Assembly (NCBI RefSeq): GCF_049309525.1
Contig: NC_133367.1
Span: 38,579,670-38,643,669, forward strand
DNA: 64,000 nucleotides
Origin: Garra rufa
Lineage: Eukaryota; Chordata; Actinopteri; Cypriniformes; Cyprinidae
Direction: 5' to 3'
This document shows positions 1 to 10,610 of this stretch, piece after piece. Within the stretch, counting starts at the first letter, position 1. Every line of letters begins with the position of its first letter. A program made the position numbers and the translations under genes. The notes under the pieces are model-generated. The model had not been told where the DNA came from. It saw only the letters and a program-made list of their open reading frames with translations, and did no database searches.

Positions 1-877
1 TGACTTTATATCTCGCAATTGCGACTTTATATCTCGCAATTCTGACTTTATATCTCGCAATTCTGACTTTATATCTCGCAATTGCGACTTTATATCTCGC
101 AATTCTGACTTTATATCTCGCAATTGCGACTTTATATCTCGCAATTCTGACTTTATATCTCGCAATTGCGACTTTATATCTCGCAATTCGGACTTTATAT
201 CTCGCAATTGCGACTTTATATCTCGCAATTCTGACATTATAACTCGCAATTCTGACTTTATAACTCGCAATTGCGACTTTATAACTCGCAATTCTGACTT
301 TATAACTCGCAATTGCGACTTTATATTTCGCAATTCTGACTTTATATCTCACAATTGCGACTTTATATCTCGCAATTCTGACTTTATATCTCTCAGTTGC
401 GACTTTATATCTCGCAATTCTGACTTTATATCTCGCAATTGCGACTTTATATCTCGCAATTCTGACTTTATATCTCGCAATTCTGACTTTATATCTCGCA
501 ATTGCGACTTTATATCTCGCAATTCTGACTTTATATCTCGCAATTGCGACTTTATATCTCGCAATTCTGACTTTATATCTCGCAATTGCGACTTTATATC
601 TCGCAATTCTGACTTTATATCTCGCAATTGCGACTTTATATCTCGCAATTCTGACTTTATATCTCGCAATTGCGACTTTATAACTCGCAATTCTGACTTT
701 ATAACTCGCAATTGCGACTTTATATTTCGCAATTCTGACTTTATATCTCGCAATTGTGACTTTATAACTCGCAATTCTGACTTTATAACTCGCTATTCTG
801 ACTTTATAACTCGCAATTCTGACTTTATATCTCGCAATTGCGACTTTATATCTCGCAATTCTGACTTTATAACTCAT
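1..877. repeat. 21-bp minisatellite with 420-bp higher-order period
   Basis: About 40 copies of a 21-bp unit, alternating between two forms (gcgactttatatctcgcaatt and a form starting ctg in place of gcg). The first 180 bases recur almost unchanged exactly 420 bp later (20 units), so a block of units was itself duplicated. Because 21 is a multiple of three, the minus strand stays open over 349-774 as a chain of SELRDIK and SQLRDIK heptads. The window edge cuts the array. The same unit returns at 1314-1387. Confidence 0.95.
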
Positions 878-1311
878 AATTCTGAGAAAAAAATGTGCAA
901 TATTTATTTTTTTTTTATTCAGTGGCGGAAACAGTCTTCCATAAAAATCAGCAGGGAATCAAAAAAACACATATATAATTAAGTTGTGATGAAACTGAGC
1001 CTGCCTGTGAAACAACTTTATTTCTTAAACAGCTATTTATTGCAATTTCAACTATCTTTTGAAGTTACAATTTCAAGAAAGAAATGTCATGATAACCATA
1101 CAATTTTGAAAATGCCTATTTTGAGTGGAAGCAGAAGCACGCTGTTTTTGTGCATTCCTCTTAAAATGCTAATGAGCGGCTGCTCCCCGTCCCCTTTTCC
1201 AGAATAACGCTCCGCCATCACCGCTCTTAACTCAGGTACTCTTATTAAAAACACATCTGTTGCATATTGATTATCACGTCTATCATGCTGAAATACTTAA
1301 GAATCAGGATC
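878..1311. other. unique spacer between two minisatellite blocks
   Basis: AT-rich sequence with a poly-T run near 907-917. No supportable gene, and no recognisable element ends. It lies between the main minisatellite and the short block attached to the SPRY exon, so it could be an insertion into, or a remnant of, the original 3' flank of the NLR gene. Confidence 0.5.
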
Positions 1312-1859
1312 TCACAATTGCGACTTTATATCTCGCAATTCTGACTTTATATCTCGCAATTGCGACTTTATATCTCGCAATTCTGACAGTCTAAATACAG
1401 CATAGAGGGGTTCAGTGAATGTGGTGTTGAATGTGTATATGTGTGTGATTGTGTGTGCATTAGAAATGCTGTAGAAGGACAGAATGCCGGCCGACCAGTC
1501 CAGATATACTCCTACTCTATTAGATGGGGATGAAGAGGAAGGAATGTTTGTGCTCACATTATTGTGCCAAGCAGTATAAATCGTATCAGAAAAGTACAGA
1601 CACCACGACTTTTCATTGAGTCCAAACCGACAGTCAATCCCACCCTTCCGGTTGATTCCCTTATATGTCACTGCTACATGACCCCATCCACTCCAATCAG
1701 CCTCCCAGTAACAGCGTCCAGTCAGACTCTCTTTACACAGAACCTGTTCAAGACTCTTAAATCTCTGCTGTTCTTTCACACATGATGTTGTTTTGTTTTC
1801 TTTACAGAGCGTGAGTTGAGCATGTGCCGTGTTTGGATCCAGTGTGAGATCACAGGCAT
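1312..1859 (-). CDS. PRY-SPRY (B30.2) exon extended by minisatellite heptads
   Basis: Starts with ACDLTLDPNTAHAQLTL (PRY), then RFKSLEQVL and the SPRY core (GRCYWEADWSGWGHVAVTY, WCLYFSD, RVGVYLDWSAGILSFYSI, FTEPLYAVFRL). The usual SPRY end after FRL is missing. At 1387 the frame passes straight into the 21-bp repeat and reads about 24 residues of SELRDIK and SQLRDIK before a TGA at 1312-1314. B30.2 domains bind ligands or partners, and losing the last strand would probably affect folding. Confidence 0.85.
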
Positions 1860-1940
1860 CTGAACACAGAAAAACAGATCAGAACATCTATGCCATCAAT
1901 AAATAGGTGCACATGTGTGTCTGTGTATCTGAAGGCTTAC

Positions 1941-1987
1941 ATTTTTGCAGTCCTGGAGTAATCCTGAAATCTCCTCCATGGTCCACA
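1941..1987 (-). CDS. NLR short linker exon before B30.2
   Basis: A 47-bp exon between CTATTAG and GTAAGC that encodes VDHGGDFRITPGLQK. Its phase matches the LRR exon before it and the PRY-SPRY exon after it (junction codon TAT, giving Y-ACDLTLDPNTA). Confidence 0.8.
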
Positions 1988-1999
1988 CTAATAGAGACA

Positions 2000-3350
2000 C
2001 AAGCATACACAAACAATTTTCAGTGAACTGATTAATAATGTCCAATTAAATGGTTTTACTATTGTGTAAAAATGCATATACAGCAGTACCACCATTTGTG
2101 GAAAAAGAAATCACTCACTGGTCTTCGCTGATGATTTTTTGTAGCTTTAATAAAGATTAATTATTTTAGTTTGCTGTTCTCCTGTATTCTGTTCAGATTT
2201 AGTTCCTGTGTGCCCATTTTTGGTTATGTTCCTGGTCTCGTTTAGTCATTATTAGTTAACCACCATCACCTGTGTTTTTCTCATTTACCCATGTACTTAA
2301 GCCCCACTTTGTCAGAAATTTAGTTGCCAGTTATTGTATGTTGTTACCCTAAATGTGTGGTTTCCTTCATCATTCCTTGTGGATTTATTCAAAGAATTAA
2401 GATTATCATCTTTGTTGTGCACTCTCTGTCTTCGCTCCAACATGTACCGTGACAATTAATCTATATCAGGTGTGTCACACTCAGTTTCTAGAGAGCCACT
2501 GTACAGTTTAGATTCAACCCTAATTAAACACTAACTAATTCAAATGTACTATCCTTATGTTGTTTCTGAATTAATTTAGAGGTTCACTGTGAAATGATGA
2601 CAATATAAATGTTATATTACATGCAATTAATTGTTATTAATTACAGATTTTTTTCCCATTAATTTCTTAATCAATTAGCAGCACTAATGTAAATCTTTTT
2701 ATTGAGGTTACTGTTGGTAATATTAGTTAATTTTTTTTATTTGATAATCCGGCCCTCAAATGAAGCAAATTGGATAGCCCTGTCCTATATAGTATAACAA
2801 CAATTGTAATACAACAAGAGATTCATAAGCAATTTTTGTAGGCTGTTCATTTTAACCGTAAGTGTAACAAGGTGGGGGGAAAGTCAAGAAGTACAAAAGC
2901 ACAAAAATTATTAATATTTTGTGTTTTAACGCTTATTAACACCCACCCAAACATGAATGAAACAAGGGCAATTGTAGTGTTTACAGATTGCCTCCTTTTG
3001 CTTTCACTATTGCAAATGTCTCACTGTAATGTCCAAAAAAGGTCTAAATTATGAGAACTTGCATGCCTGACCTCGCGTTGTTTCCATGTCACTTCTCGCG
3101 TGTGTATGGTTGTGAGACGTAGTTTGCGGACCGGGACAAAGTTGTCGGCAAATTTTTCCTAATGTAAAGTCATGCAGTGTGAAACCCCCTGTCGCCGATC
3201 CATCGTGCTGTGTGAACACAGCAGTGACGGAATGCTACCCAAGATAGTCATGCAGTGTGAAAAGATCTGTGACGCGATTGCTTTGGAAATCGTGCAGTCT
3301 GAACTCGGCATTAGGTATTAATAGAGACATATTTATGAGTCATAATTGTC
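2000..3350. other. NLR intron with degraded repeats
   Basis: No exons seen. The part at about 2160-2454 ends in accgtgaca after text resembling fish LTR ends, so it may be an LTR fragment. The part at about 3060-3310 is richer in CpG and holds repeated agtcatgcagtgtga-like words, like a decayed DNA element. Neither has clear element boundaries. Confidence 0.35.
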
Positions 3351-3361
3351 TCTTGCTTTAC

Positions 3362-3535
3362 TTGAGTTTATTCAGTTTATAGTTTGGATCCTTTAGTTTG
3401 TGTTTGAGCAGCTGGACCCCTGATTGTCCTGGGTGATTGTAGCTCAGATCCAGCTCTCTCAGGTGTGAGGAGTTTGAACTCAGAGCTGAAGACAAATATC
3501 CACAGCCTTTCTCTGTTACCATACAGCCAGACAAC
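3362..3535 (-). CDS. NLR leucine-rich repeat exon
   Basis: 174 bp between a TTTGCAG acceptor and a GTAAAG donor. It encodes LSGCMVTEKGCGYLSSAL, then LRELDLSYNHPGQSGVQLL. Joined to the 47-bp exon it reads KLNVDHGGDFRITPGLQK, the junction expected between the LRRs and B30.2 in this family. Confidence 0.85.
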
Positions 3536-3695
3536 CTGCAAATGTATAAATCATAAATGAGGTGGAAATGTGAAATTTTGAAAGAAAAAACAATTAGATA
3601 AAACATTATTGAACTGATTACCATTTATTCATTAGAACTATTATAAACATCAAGTATTTTTAAAGTTTTTATAAATCACTGATGTTCTTACACAC

Positions 3696-3863
3696 CACAG
3701 TATCTCCAGCTGACAGTTTGGACTCTTCAGTTCATCAGAGAGCAGCTTTACGCCCGAATCATGCAGGTCATTGTTACTTAGATCCAGCTCTCTACAATTT
3801 GAGTATTGTAAAGCTGATGATACAATTTCACAATGCTCAGCAATAAGATTACAGCCAGCAAGA
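3696..3863 (-). CDS. NLR leucine-rich repeat exon
   Basis: 168 bp bounded by a TTTCAG acceptor and a GTGTGT donor. It encodes LAGCNLIAEHCEIVSSAL, then RELDLSNNDLHDSGVKLL and more, which is one ribonuclease-inhibitor-type LRR pair per exon, as in fish NLRs. It enters and leaves in phase 2, matching its neighbours. Confidence 0.85.
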
Positions 3864-3869
3864 CTGAAA

Positions 3870-5120
3870 GAGAGTAAAACAAAATGTTAATCAATTTTTG
3901 TAAGCTAGAAATAGTCAGTAAAGGTTACTGTATTCTCAAACAGTGTCTCTACAGTTAGGGATGGGGGGTGATGCTTGTCATTAGGAAATATTTTTTTCTA
4001 AAATGCACTAATATTAAATTTATCTCTCTATAAATCTTGATTCAATTGTAGCTTCACACAATTGGTCACAACAGCAAAATTTAAGTAGTCAATGCAATAT
4101 GAGTGAAATGAAATTTTCCAAACCCATTTCAGTACCACAGCATAAACTCTTCACTCTATATAACTATTTAAATAATTTAAGTAATTGAAAATAAAATACA
4201 ATTATTATTATTAACAATGCTACAGTAATAAGTAATACAAATTTTGCATATACCATTCAAATGTTGTTGTTTTTTAAATTAGTCTATTAATCTACATGTA
4301 CAATGAAAGACATACAGAGATTTAATTTGAAATGTCCATGATTTTTCTTATCTGTTGCTACAGCTATCACTGTCAGTCATCACAATTTTGGCAATTCAAC
4401 AGCAAGAAAAACAAAACTTTTAGTCATTTGTGAATGGGATATATACATAAAGTGAACAAAAAATAGTATTTTTATAATAATGTGGGTACAAATCCTAATG
4501 TTTAAGCATATAATTATATTATAGGGGATTATGTTTTTCTAATTTGATAGCAACAGCTTTGACATGACCCTTTTCTATTCTAAAATGACCATGCCTCTGT
4601 GTATAAGGCAAGGTTCAAAAAGAAATGATTGATTGTGGAAGAACTTGACTGGTCTGTAGAAAACAAAGTCCTAATCACAGCTGAGCACCTCTGCAGAGAC
4701 TTTAAATGCAGACTTTGAGCCAAAGCTCATCATCAAACACCAATGACTTGTAACTATGGGTGCAGTCATTTTTGACACTTCCAAAATGGTTGCAACAAAG
4801 ATGGAAATACAATTTACAAATACATGAATTGTTTCCATCTTTGTTGTCACAGTTTTTGAAGTGCCTTTTTTCTGGGGTGTCACAATACTTTTGACAATAT
4901 AGTGTATGTACAAGTCATTGGTGTTTGGTGATGAGTTTTTGGCTCAAGGTCCGCATCACACCAGAGGTGTTTAGCAGATATCAGGACTTTGCTTTCTGCA
5001 GACCTGTCAAGTTATTTCACACTGACTGAAATTAAAATTACTAAATTAGTCAAACCTGTTCATTAGAAGGGGGTGTCCCAATACTTTTGGCAATATAATG
5101 TATGCAAATATAAACAAATT
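3870..5120. other. NLR intron containing a DNA-transposon remnant
   Basis: AT-rich intron. An inverted repeat of about 75 bp pairs 4680-4755 with 4912-4985 (caagtcattggtgtttg and its complement). The phrase caatacttttgacaatata occurs at about 4888 and, in a related form, near 5081-5099. Such ends are typical of old non-autonomous DNA transposons in fish. No coding capacity. Confidence 0.5.
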
Positions 5121-5127
5121 TACTTAC

Positions 5128-7041
5128 AGAGCTTTACTGCAGTTGCTCACAGCTGGTATCAGTCTCCTTCTACCCTCATCTGATGTGTTGTATTTGTTAA
5201 GGTCCAGCTCATCCAGCACCTCCTCTGACATTTGAAGAATATAGGCAATTGTTGAGCGGTGAGCAGGAGAGAGTTTCTTCTCTGAGTGTTTGTCTGATTT
5301 CACAAACTCCTGAATCTCTTTGGACAGAGTCTGATCTTTTACTTCCAGCAGACAGAGGAACAGATTTATGGATCTTTCAGTGGAAAGTCCATGTCCATCT
5401 TTGATCTTCTCTTTAATGCACTGTATGGTTCTCGTGATGCTCTCTGAGCTGTTCTCTGTGTGTGTCAGTAGATCCTGTAAGAGTCTCTGATTGGACTCCA
5501 GTGGGATGCCCAGCAGGAACCGCAGGAACAGATCAAGGTGGCCATTTTCACTCTCAAGAGCTTTATCTACAGCACCTTTAAGCAAATTTTGTACAGAAGC
5601 AAAATCCTTCAGTTCCGCCATAGTTCTATTCACATGGTAGTAGAACACATGGAAAGCAGCGAGAAACTCCTGAACATTCAGATGAATAAAACTGTAGATT
5701 TTATTTTGAAGAATGACAAATGAATGACCTCCTTAAAGATCTGAGTGCAAATCCCAGAGTACACTGTGTCAGTGACGTCTAAGCCGCTCTCAATCAGGTC
5801 CTCCTGATAAAACATCACATTGCCCTTCATCAGCTGTTTGAAAGCCCCCTCACCAAGTTTCACAATCACTTCTTTGTTGAACTGCAGGAGTTTCTCTGGA
5901 TCTCTCTCCTCATACTTTTGGATCCTCATTTTGATCTGAATCAGCAGAAAGTGGATATACATTTCAGTCAGAGTTTGTGGATTTTCTGCACCTTCATCTT
6001 CTTCCTGGAGCTTCTGAATCACAGTGGATGAGATCCAACAGAAGACAGGGATGTGGCACATGATGTGGAGGCTTCTTGCTTTTTTGATGTGTGAGATGAT
6101 TTTGCTGGCTTGATGTTGGTCACTAATTCTCTTCTTGAAATATTTCTCCTTCTGAGGCTAATTGAATCCCTGAATTTCTGTCAGACGGTTGATGTATTTG
6201 GAGGGGATCTGATTGGCTGCTGCTGGTCTAGAGGTGATCCAGATAAGAGCAGAGGGAAGCAGCTCTCCTCTGATGAGGTTTGACATTAACACACCCACTG
6301 ATGAAGTCACATCACAAACTTTTTGTGTGTCGGAAAACATTAGTTTGATTCTGCTTTCATCCAGACCATCAAAGATGAACACAACTTTACACTCCTCATA
6401 AATCTTTGGATCCAGAACTTGAAGTTCAGGATGAAAGTCCAGCAGAAGTCTGTCAAGACTGTACTGGTGATCTTTAATCAAGTTCAGCTCTCGAAATGGA
6501 AGCACAAACACGAAATCCACATTCTGATTGGCTTTTCCCTCCGCCCAATCCAGAATGAACTTCTGCACAGAGACAGTTTTTCCAATTCCAGCGATGCCTT
6601 TAGTAAGAACAGTTTTGATTTGGACTTTCTCCTCACATCCTGGTTCAGATGAGGCTTTAAAGATGTCATTGCAGTCAATTGGAGTGTCTTGTGACTGTTT
6701 TGTTCTGGCTGTTTTCTCCATCTGTAAAACCTCATGTTCTTTATTCACTCCTTCACTCTCGCCCTCTATGGTGTAAAGTTGCGTGTAGATCTTTTTCAGA
6801 AGGGTTTGATTCCCATGGAGTTTGTTTCCCTCATATAATTTCTCATTCTTGTTCTTCATGCTGGTTTTGTGCTGGTCTTTGACTGTTTGCAGGTCCCCAG
6901 GCTCCATTGAGTGTCTCTGCAGCACTGCTACAGTGTTGTCCTGCCTGATGTGAGTCTGATAGTGGGGTGTAGAGGATGGTACAGATCTGATTGGCCCACA
7001 TACATCCATCCTGCTGCATTTTCAAGTTGTACCCATTTGCA
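5128..7041 (-). pseudogene. FISNA-NACHT exon with stop and frameshift
   Basis: The FISNA part (around GNQTLLKKIYTQLY and EGVNKEHEV) is followed by an NTPase core with Walker A GIAGIGKT, Walker B FIFDGLDE and the sensor-like ITSRPAAANQIP, then helical NACHT-associated regions ending SNCSKAL at a GTAAGT donor (5127). The frame is broken at 6158-6160 (TAG after EIQGFN; the frame then continues as PQKEKYFKKRIS) and again near 5720-5740. There the first frame ends KSTVLFI, while the next frame carries the expected YSFIHLNVQEFLAAFHVFYY. The region between the acceptor and the FISNA start does not resemble a clean domain. Confidence 0.85.
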
Positions 7042-7141
7042 CTGCAAATTTTGAAGTGTATTTAGTGTTGTTTCATTGAAATTCTTAAATAATTATTTAT
7101 CTGAGATACACTACAGTATGTTAGCAAGTAAATATTTATAC

Positions 7142-7268
7142 TAACAGTGGGTCAAAGATCACTGGTCCTTTACTAAATGCCAGGGGTTTCTCCATGGAAA
7201 TGGCACTCTTCACAGACACACCACTGGGTACTGGAGACTCTGATCTGACACTCTTCCTGTTTGTGATA
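7142..7268 (-). CDS. NLR linker exon, copy 2 (tandem duplicate)
   Basis: Same length (127 bp) and layout as the exon at 7475-7601, with SESPVPSGVSVKSAISMEKP. The flanking intron sequence is also shared (7021-7140 resembles 7355-7470), so a segment of about 330 bp was duplicated in tandem. The donor is again GTATAA. Confidence 0.6.
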
Positions 7269-7474
7269 CTGACAAAATACAAGAAAACAACATTTTTTAC
7301 ATACAATCAGATGAAATTGGCACTTTTTTAGCATTTCAAAAGAGCATGCTTTTCCAAGTTGTGCCCCTTTGAACTGCATATTTTGAAGTGTATTTAGTGT
7401 TATTTCATTGAGGTTTCTTAAATAATTAATAACATGAGATACACTACAGTGCATTAGCAAGTAAATAGTTATAC

Positions 7475-7601
7475 TAACAAAGAGTCAGGGATCACTGGTC
7501 CATCACTGTATACAAAAGGATTCTCCATGGAACTGTCACTCTTCACAGACACACCACTGGGTTCTGGAGACTCCGATCTGTCACTCTTCCTGTTTCTAAT
7601 A
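7475..7601 (-). CDS. NLR linker exon, copy 1
   Basis: Starts after an AG acceptor (7602-7604 complement) and encodes SESPEPSGVSVKSDSSME and flanking residues. This is the repeated SPEPSxVSxKSDxSM linker seen ahead of the NACHT module in fish NLRs. The donor reads GTATAA, a weak site. The exon ends in phase 0 while the next copy needs phase 2, so splicing these two copies in series would break the frame. Confidence 0.6.
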
Positions 7602-7689
7602 CTGACAAAACTAAAAATTGTGTTCCAAAAGCCTAAAAAAATCTGTTCATCATAAAAGCAATATTATCTCTTCACAAGACTTGGATAAA

Positions 7690-8570
7690 CCATGCAATTC
7701 ATATGGATTGGTTTTATAATGCCTTTATGACCCTTTTGAATCTTCAAAATTTTGGTAACATGAAATTCCAATGGAGGGACAGAAATCTCTCGGGTTTTAA
7801 ATATAATTAGTGTTTTAAATATGAACGAAAGTTTGGAACAGCTTGAGGGTGAGTTAATGATGACAGCCCTTACGAAAAAAAAGTTTATTCATTATACTTC
7901 TTTTAAACTAAAAATAGGAAAGCATACTTTCAGTCTACTTCTTATAAATGTGTTTAATGTAATTTCCAAAAAATACTTAAAATGACATTTAAGTATACTT
8001 GACTTATACTTAGAAAAAGTCTAAATTTATTTGAGCTTTACTTGTGCTAAAAGAATTCTTTCATTATTATATAGCAGGGGTTCTATTACACATTTTCTGC
8101 ATATCATTTCTAAAACACAAGCGAAGAAGAAACCAGAAAACAACAGATGCTTAACCCTTAAAGGCATACCTCTGGGCTTTAGTGACCAGAGACGTGATTC
8201 ACCAGACATGATTCATGTGTATATAACCATATACTGTAGTGTTTCCTACAGACTGTAATGTTTTGTTGTGTCATGTTCACCTTAAACACCAAATAGGATC
8301 AGCAGATCTTTTTTTTTTTTTTCTTTCTTTTTTTTTGTAATCCTACAATATTTATCATTCTTCAGGTGAAAAGACCCTTACTGTAAAGTTATTTTACATG
8401 ATTCAGACAACAGAGAAACATTGAATGTTAAGGTTCAGGGAAGTTATGTCTGGGATCAAAGTGCACACCAAGGTACTGAAATGCACTGTAATTACAGATG
8501 TCCGTCAAATGCAAAAAAAAAAAAAAACAAAAAAAAAAAAAACAAACAAACAAACAAAAAACCCTATTGT
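7690..8570. other. NLR intron 1
   Basis: No gene seen. It contains a poly-T stretch (8309-8336) and an A-rich stretch (8513-8560). Confidence 0.5.
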
Positions 8571-8577
8571 GTGTTAC

Positions 8578-8663
8578 CTGGGTTCAGATGTTACATTAGT
8601 GAATTCAAAGGGATGATTCCCCATGGGTTGATCACAGCTTGATCCAGGAGATGAAGAACTCAT
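8578..8663 (-). CDS. NLR start exon
   Basis: The minus strand has an ATG at 8661-8663 followed by MSSSSPGSSCDQPMGN and more, ending in AG before a GTAACA donor at 8577. It gives 28 codons plus two bases. A Ser-rich, low-complexity N terminus is usual for fish NLRs. The next exon starts with the single base this phase needs, which supports the start. Confidence 0.65.
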
Positions 8664-9049
8664 TTTACAGCCAATGTCTTCCTATACTTTAATTTATTAA
8701 AGTGTTTATTTTCTGTGGAAACACATAAAAAATTAAAGCAGGGGCTAGAAATCTGGATTGAATAAAATATTAAGTGACATTAATGGAAAAATAAAATATT
8801 TATGTATTTTTACAAACGTTTTAGCATTTTAGTGGATAGTTAATGTTGTGCTAATACGATGCATAAAGACAACATGACAGTGTCTTATTTTCTTTGTGCA
8901 ACAGAATCCTGCCAGAACAGTCAATAGGCTTACTGTTTAAATATATCTTGCTGGACGTCTGTAAAAATGTGTCCTTGTGGATAAATATATTCAAACTCAC
9001 AAATTATGTCAAACTTCTACTTGACGCCACAGTATCTATACATATCTAA

Positions 9050-9093
<44 letters not shown>

Positions 9094-9096
9094 GAC
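8664..9096. repeat. NLR upstream flank ending in (TA)n(CA)n microsatellite
   Basis: No gene or recognisable promoter element. A (TA)n run of about 24 bp followed by (CA)n lies at 9057-9093, immediately before the solo LTR. Confidence 0.7.
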
Positions 9097-9584
9097 TGTT
9101 AGGGAAGCAGACTGACAAACAGGTGAGTGATACAACTGGTAAAGTTTATTTGTTTATAGCATGCAGGACCGGGTAAGTTTAACTGTCCAGATATATAGGT
9201 GATGGTGAGGATGGCGATGAATGGTTAACGTGGTCTTTCTTCCCGTTTGCAGGAACGATCGTCGGAGGATGTCGAAGAGGCAGACTGGGTGTTGACTTAT
9301 GGCACACACACGCTGGATGCAGGGATCGACTGACGAGACAGACTGACTGGAATGCAAGACAAGACAGGTAAGTATCACAGGTAAGTATTGTAGATCACCT
9401 CTAGAATCCGCGAAGGAGAATAGAGTTAGTCCGCTTTCGCAGCAACGAGCCCGGACAATGGAGACTGTGTGTGTGTGCCTTATGAAGGTGCCGTGATTGA
9501 TGAAGTGCAGGTGCTGGTGATTAGAACTCAGGTGAGAGTGATCGTTGGGTGAGTGAGGTGGAAGAACCTGGCCAATCCGTGACA
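9097..9584 (-). mobile_element. solo LTR with 5-bp target-site duplication
   Basis: A 488-bp segment beginning TGTTAGGG and ending CCGTGACA, flanked on both sides by the exact 5-bp duplicate ACGAC (9092-9096 and 9585-9589). The TG...CA ends and 5-bp duplication are those of an LTR retrotransposon or endogenous retrovirus. An AATAAA on the minus strand near 9147 suggests minus orientation. No internal coding region remains, so it is a solo LTR left by LTR-LTR recombination. Confidence 0.8.
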
Positions 9585-9589
9585 ACGAC

Positions 9590-10345
9590 GTGTTTAGTCG
9601 TAATGCATGCTGAATAAAATAAACAACCTATTAAAAACTAAGCACATTAGTCGATGCTTCAGGCATTTTGATGTTTAACTGTCGAAACATAATCAAAATC
9701 ATAAACCCAAATATGTATGACTACAAAGTTATGAACTTACCACAAAATATGCAATAGGCGTTTTTTTAAACGACTATAGCCTCAAAATGCTGTCGCTTAT
9801 TTTTTTTTACTTTCGTTTTTAAGTTGTGGCCCACATATTAAAAAACAAAAAACAAAAAATAAAAAAACAATTAAATCACACTCCCTCTAGTGATGTGCAG
9901 TGGCATCTCATCATCTCATTGGAATACATTTTGATTTTAACAAAAAGTAATGAGAATTAAAGAAGTTCACTTCCAGATCAAAAATGTATGGATAATTTAC
10001 TCAGCCCCTTGTCATCCAAGATGTTCATGTCTTTCTTTGTTCAGTCGTAAATAAATTATGTTTTAAAAGTGAACTTCTCCTAAACTAAAGACAACTGACG
10101 ACTAAACAGTGCACTAGAGACACAATGTCAATTAATTGATCTAACAATAAAATATTTTTTCAGGACATTTTCAATTAATATATTATACTTATTATATTAT
10201 ATTATATTATACTAAGAAGTATTTACACTACATAACTGAGAATTTAGGGAGAAATATGCTTAATTGTTATGAAAGTAATGTTTTTATTTGTATTATTCAA
10301 CCAAATGCTGTTTGTCTTTATGAAAAAGGAGCAATAATTTCATAC
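9590..10345. other. intergenic, nothing recognised
   Basis: AT-rich with short A/T runs. No open reading frame with sensible composition and no clear repeat ends. Confidence 0.4.
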
Positions 10346-10349
10346 CTTC

Positions 10350-10610
10350 TCACACTATAAAGTCCAATTATCATTTAAGATTAAATTCTGACTATTAACT
10401 ATGACTTTTGCCTCAATTAACTCATTTGCTGCTTATTACTAGTTGGTAAGGTAGTTGTTAGGTTTAGGTATGGGAATCGGTTAAAGAATCTAAAATATGA
10501 TCTTGCAGAATAAGGCATTTATATATATATAGCCAATATGCTTGTAATTTGCATGTTCATAGTGAAAACTGGTCTTATAAACTGTTAACTTTGTAACATT
10601 TAAATTTGTA
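10350..10610. repeat. teleost MITE-like repeat
   Basis: Carries aagtccaattatca, gcctcaattaactcatttgc, ggtagttgttaggtttagg and tgcagaataaggca in the same order as the repeats at 13060, 45050 and 57868. In those, a ggtccaatt near one end and an aattggtcc near the other form the inverted ends. This copy is diverged. Confidence 0.6.

Larger units (their letters stand above)
1312..8663 (-). pseudogene. fish NLR (NLRC3-like, FISNA-NACHT-LRR-B30.2), disrupted
   Basis: A multi-exon NOD-like receptor gene of the large fish-specific NLR family, normally a cytosolic innate-immune sensor. Exons in order: start exon 8578-8663, two repeated linker exons 7475-7601 and 7142-7268, a long FISNA-NACHT exon of about 5128-7041, LRR exons 3696-3863 and 3362-3535, a 47-bp linker 1941-1987, and the PRY-SPRY exon to 1859. 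Splice phases agree from the NACHT exon to the SPRY exon. Walker A reads GIAGIGKT and Walker B reads VVFIFDGLDE. Two lesions break it: an in-frame TAG at 6158-6160 where relatives have Glu, and a frameshift near 5720-5740. The linker-exon donors (GTATAA) are weak and the N-terminal part of the NACHT exon is degenerate. The last exon runs into the minisatellite. A truncated product or an assembly error cannot be excluded. Confidence 0.85.

Noticed and set aside
1..877. Regular short repeats resembling a CRISPR array
   Set aside because: Units are contiguous 21-mers without unique spacers, in a eukaryotic context. It is a minisatellite.
2128..2454. Complete solo LTR in an NLR intron
   Set aside because: The 3' end (accgtgaca) looks right, but no TG start with a matching 5-bp duplicate was found; kept only as a possible fragment.
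9154..9585. 143-codon open frame on the minus strand
   Set aside because: It lies entirely within the solo LTR and has no domain; chance opening is more likely.
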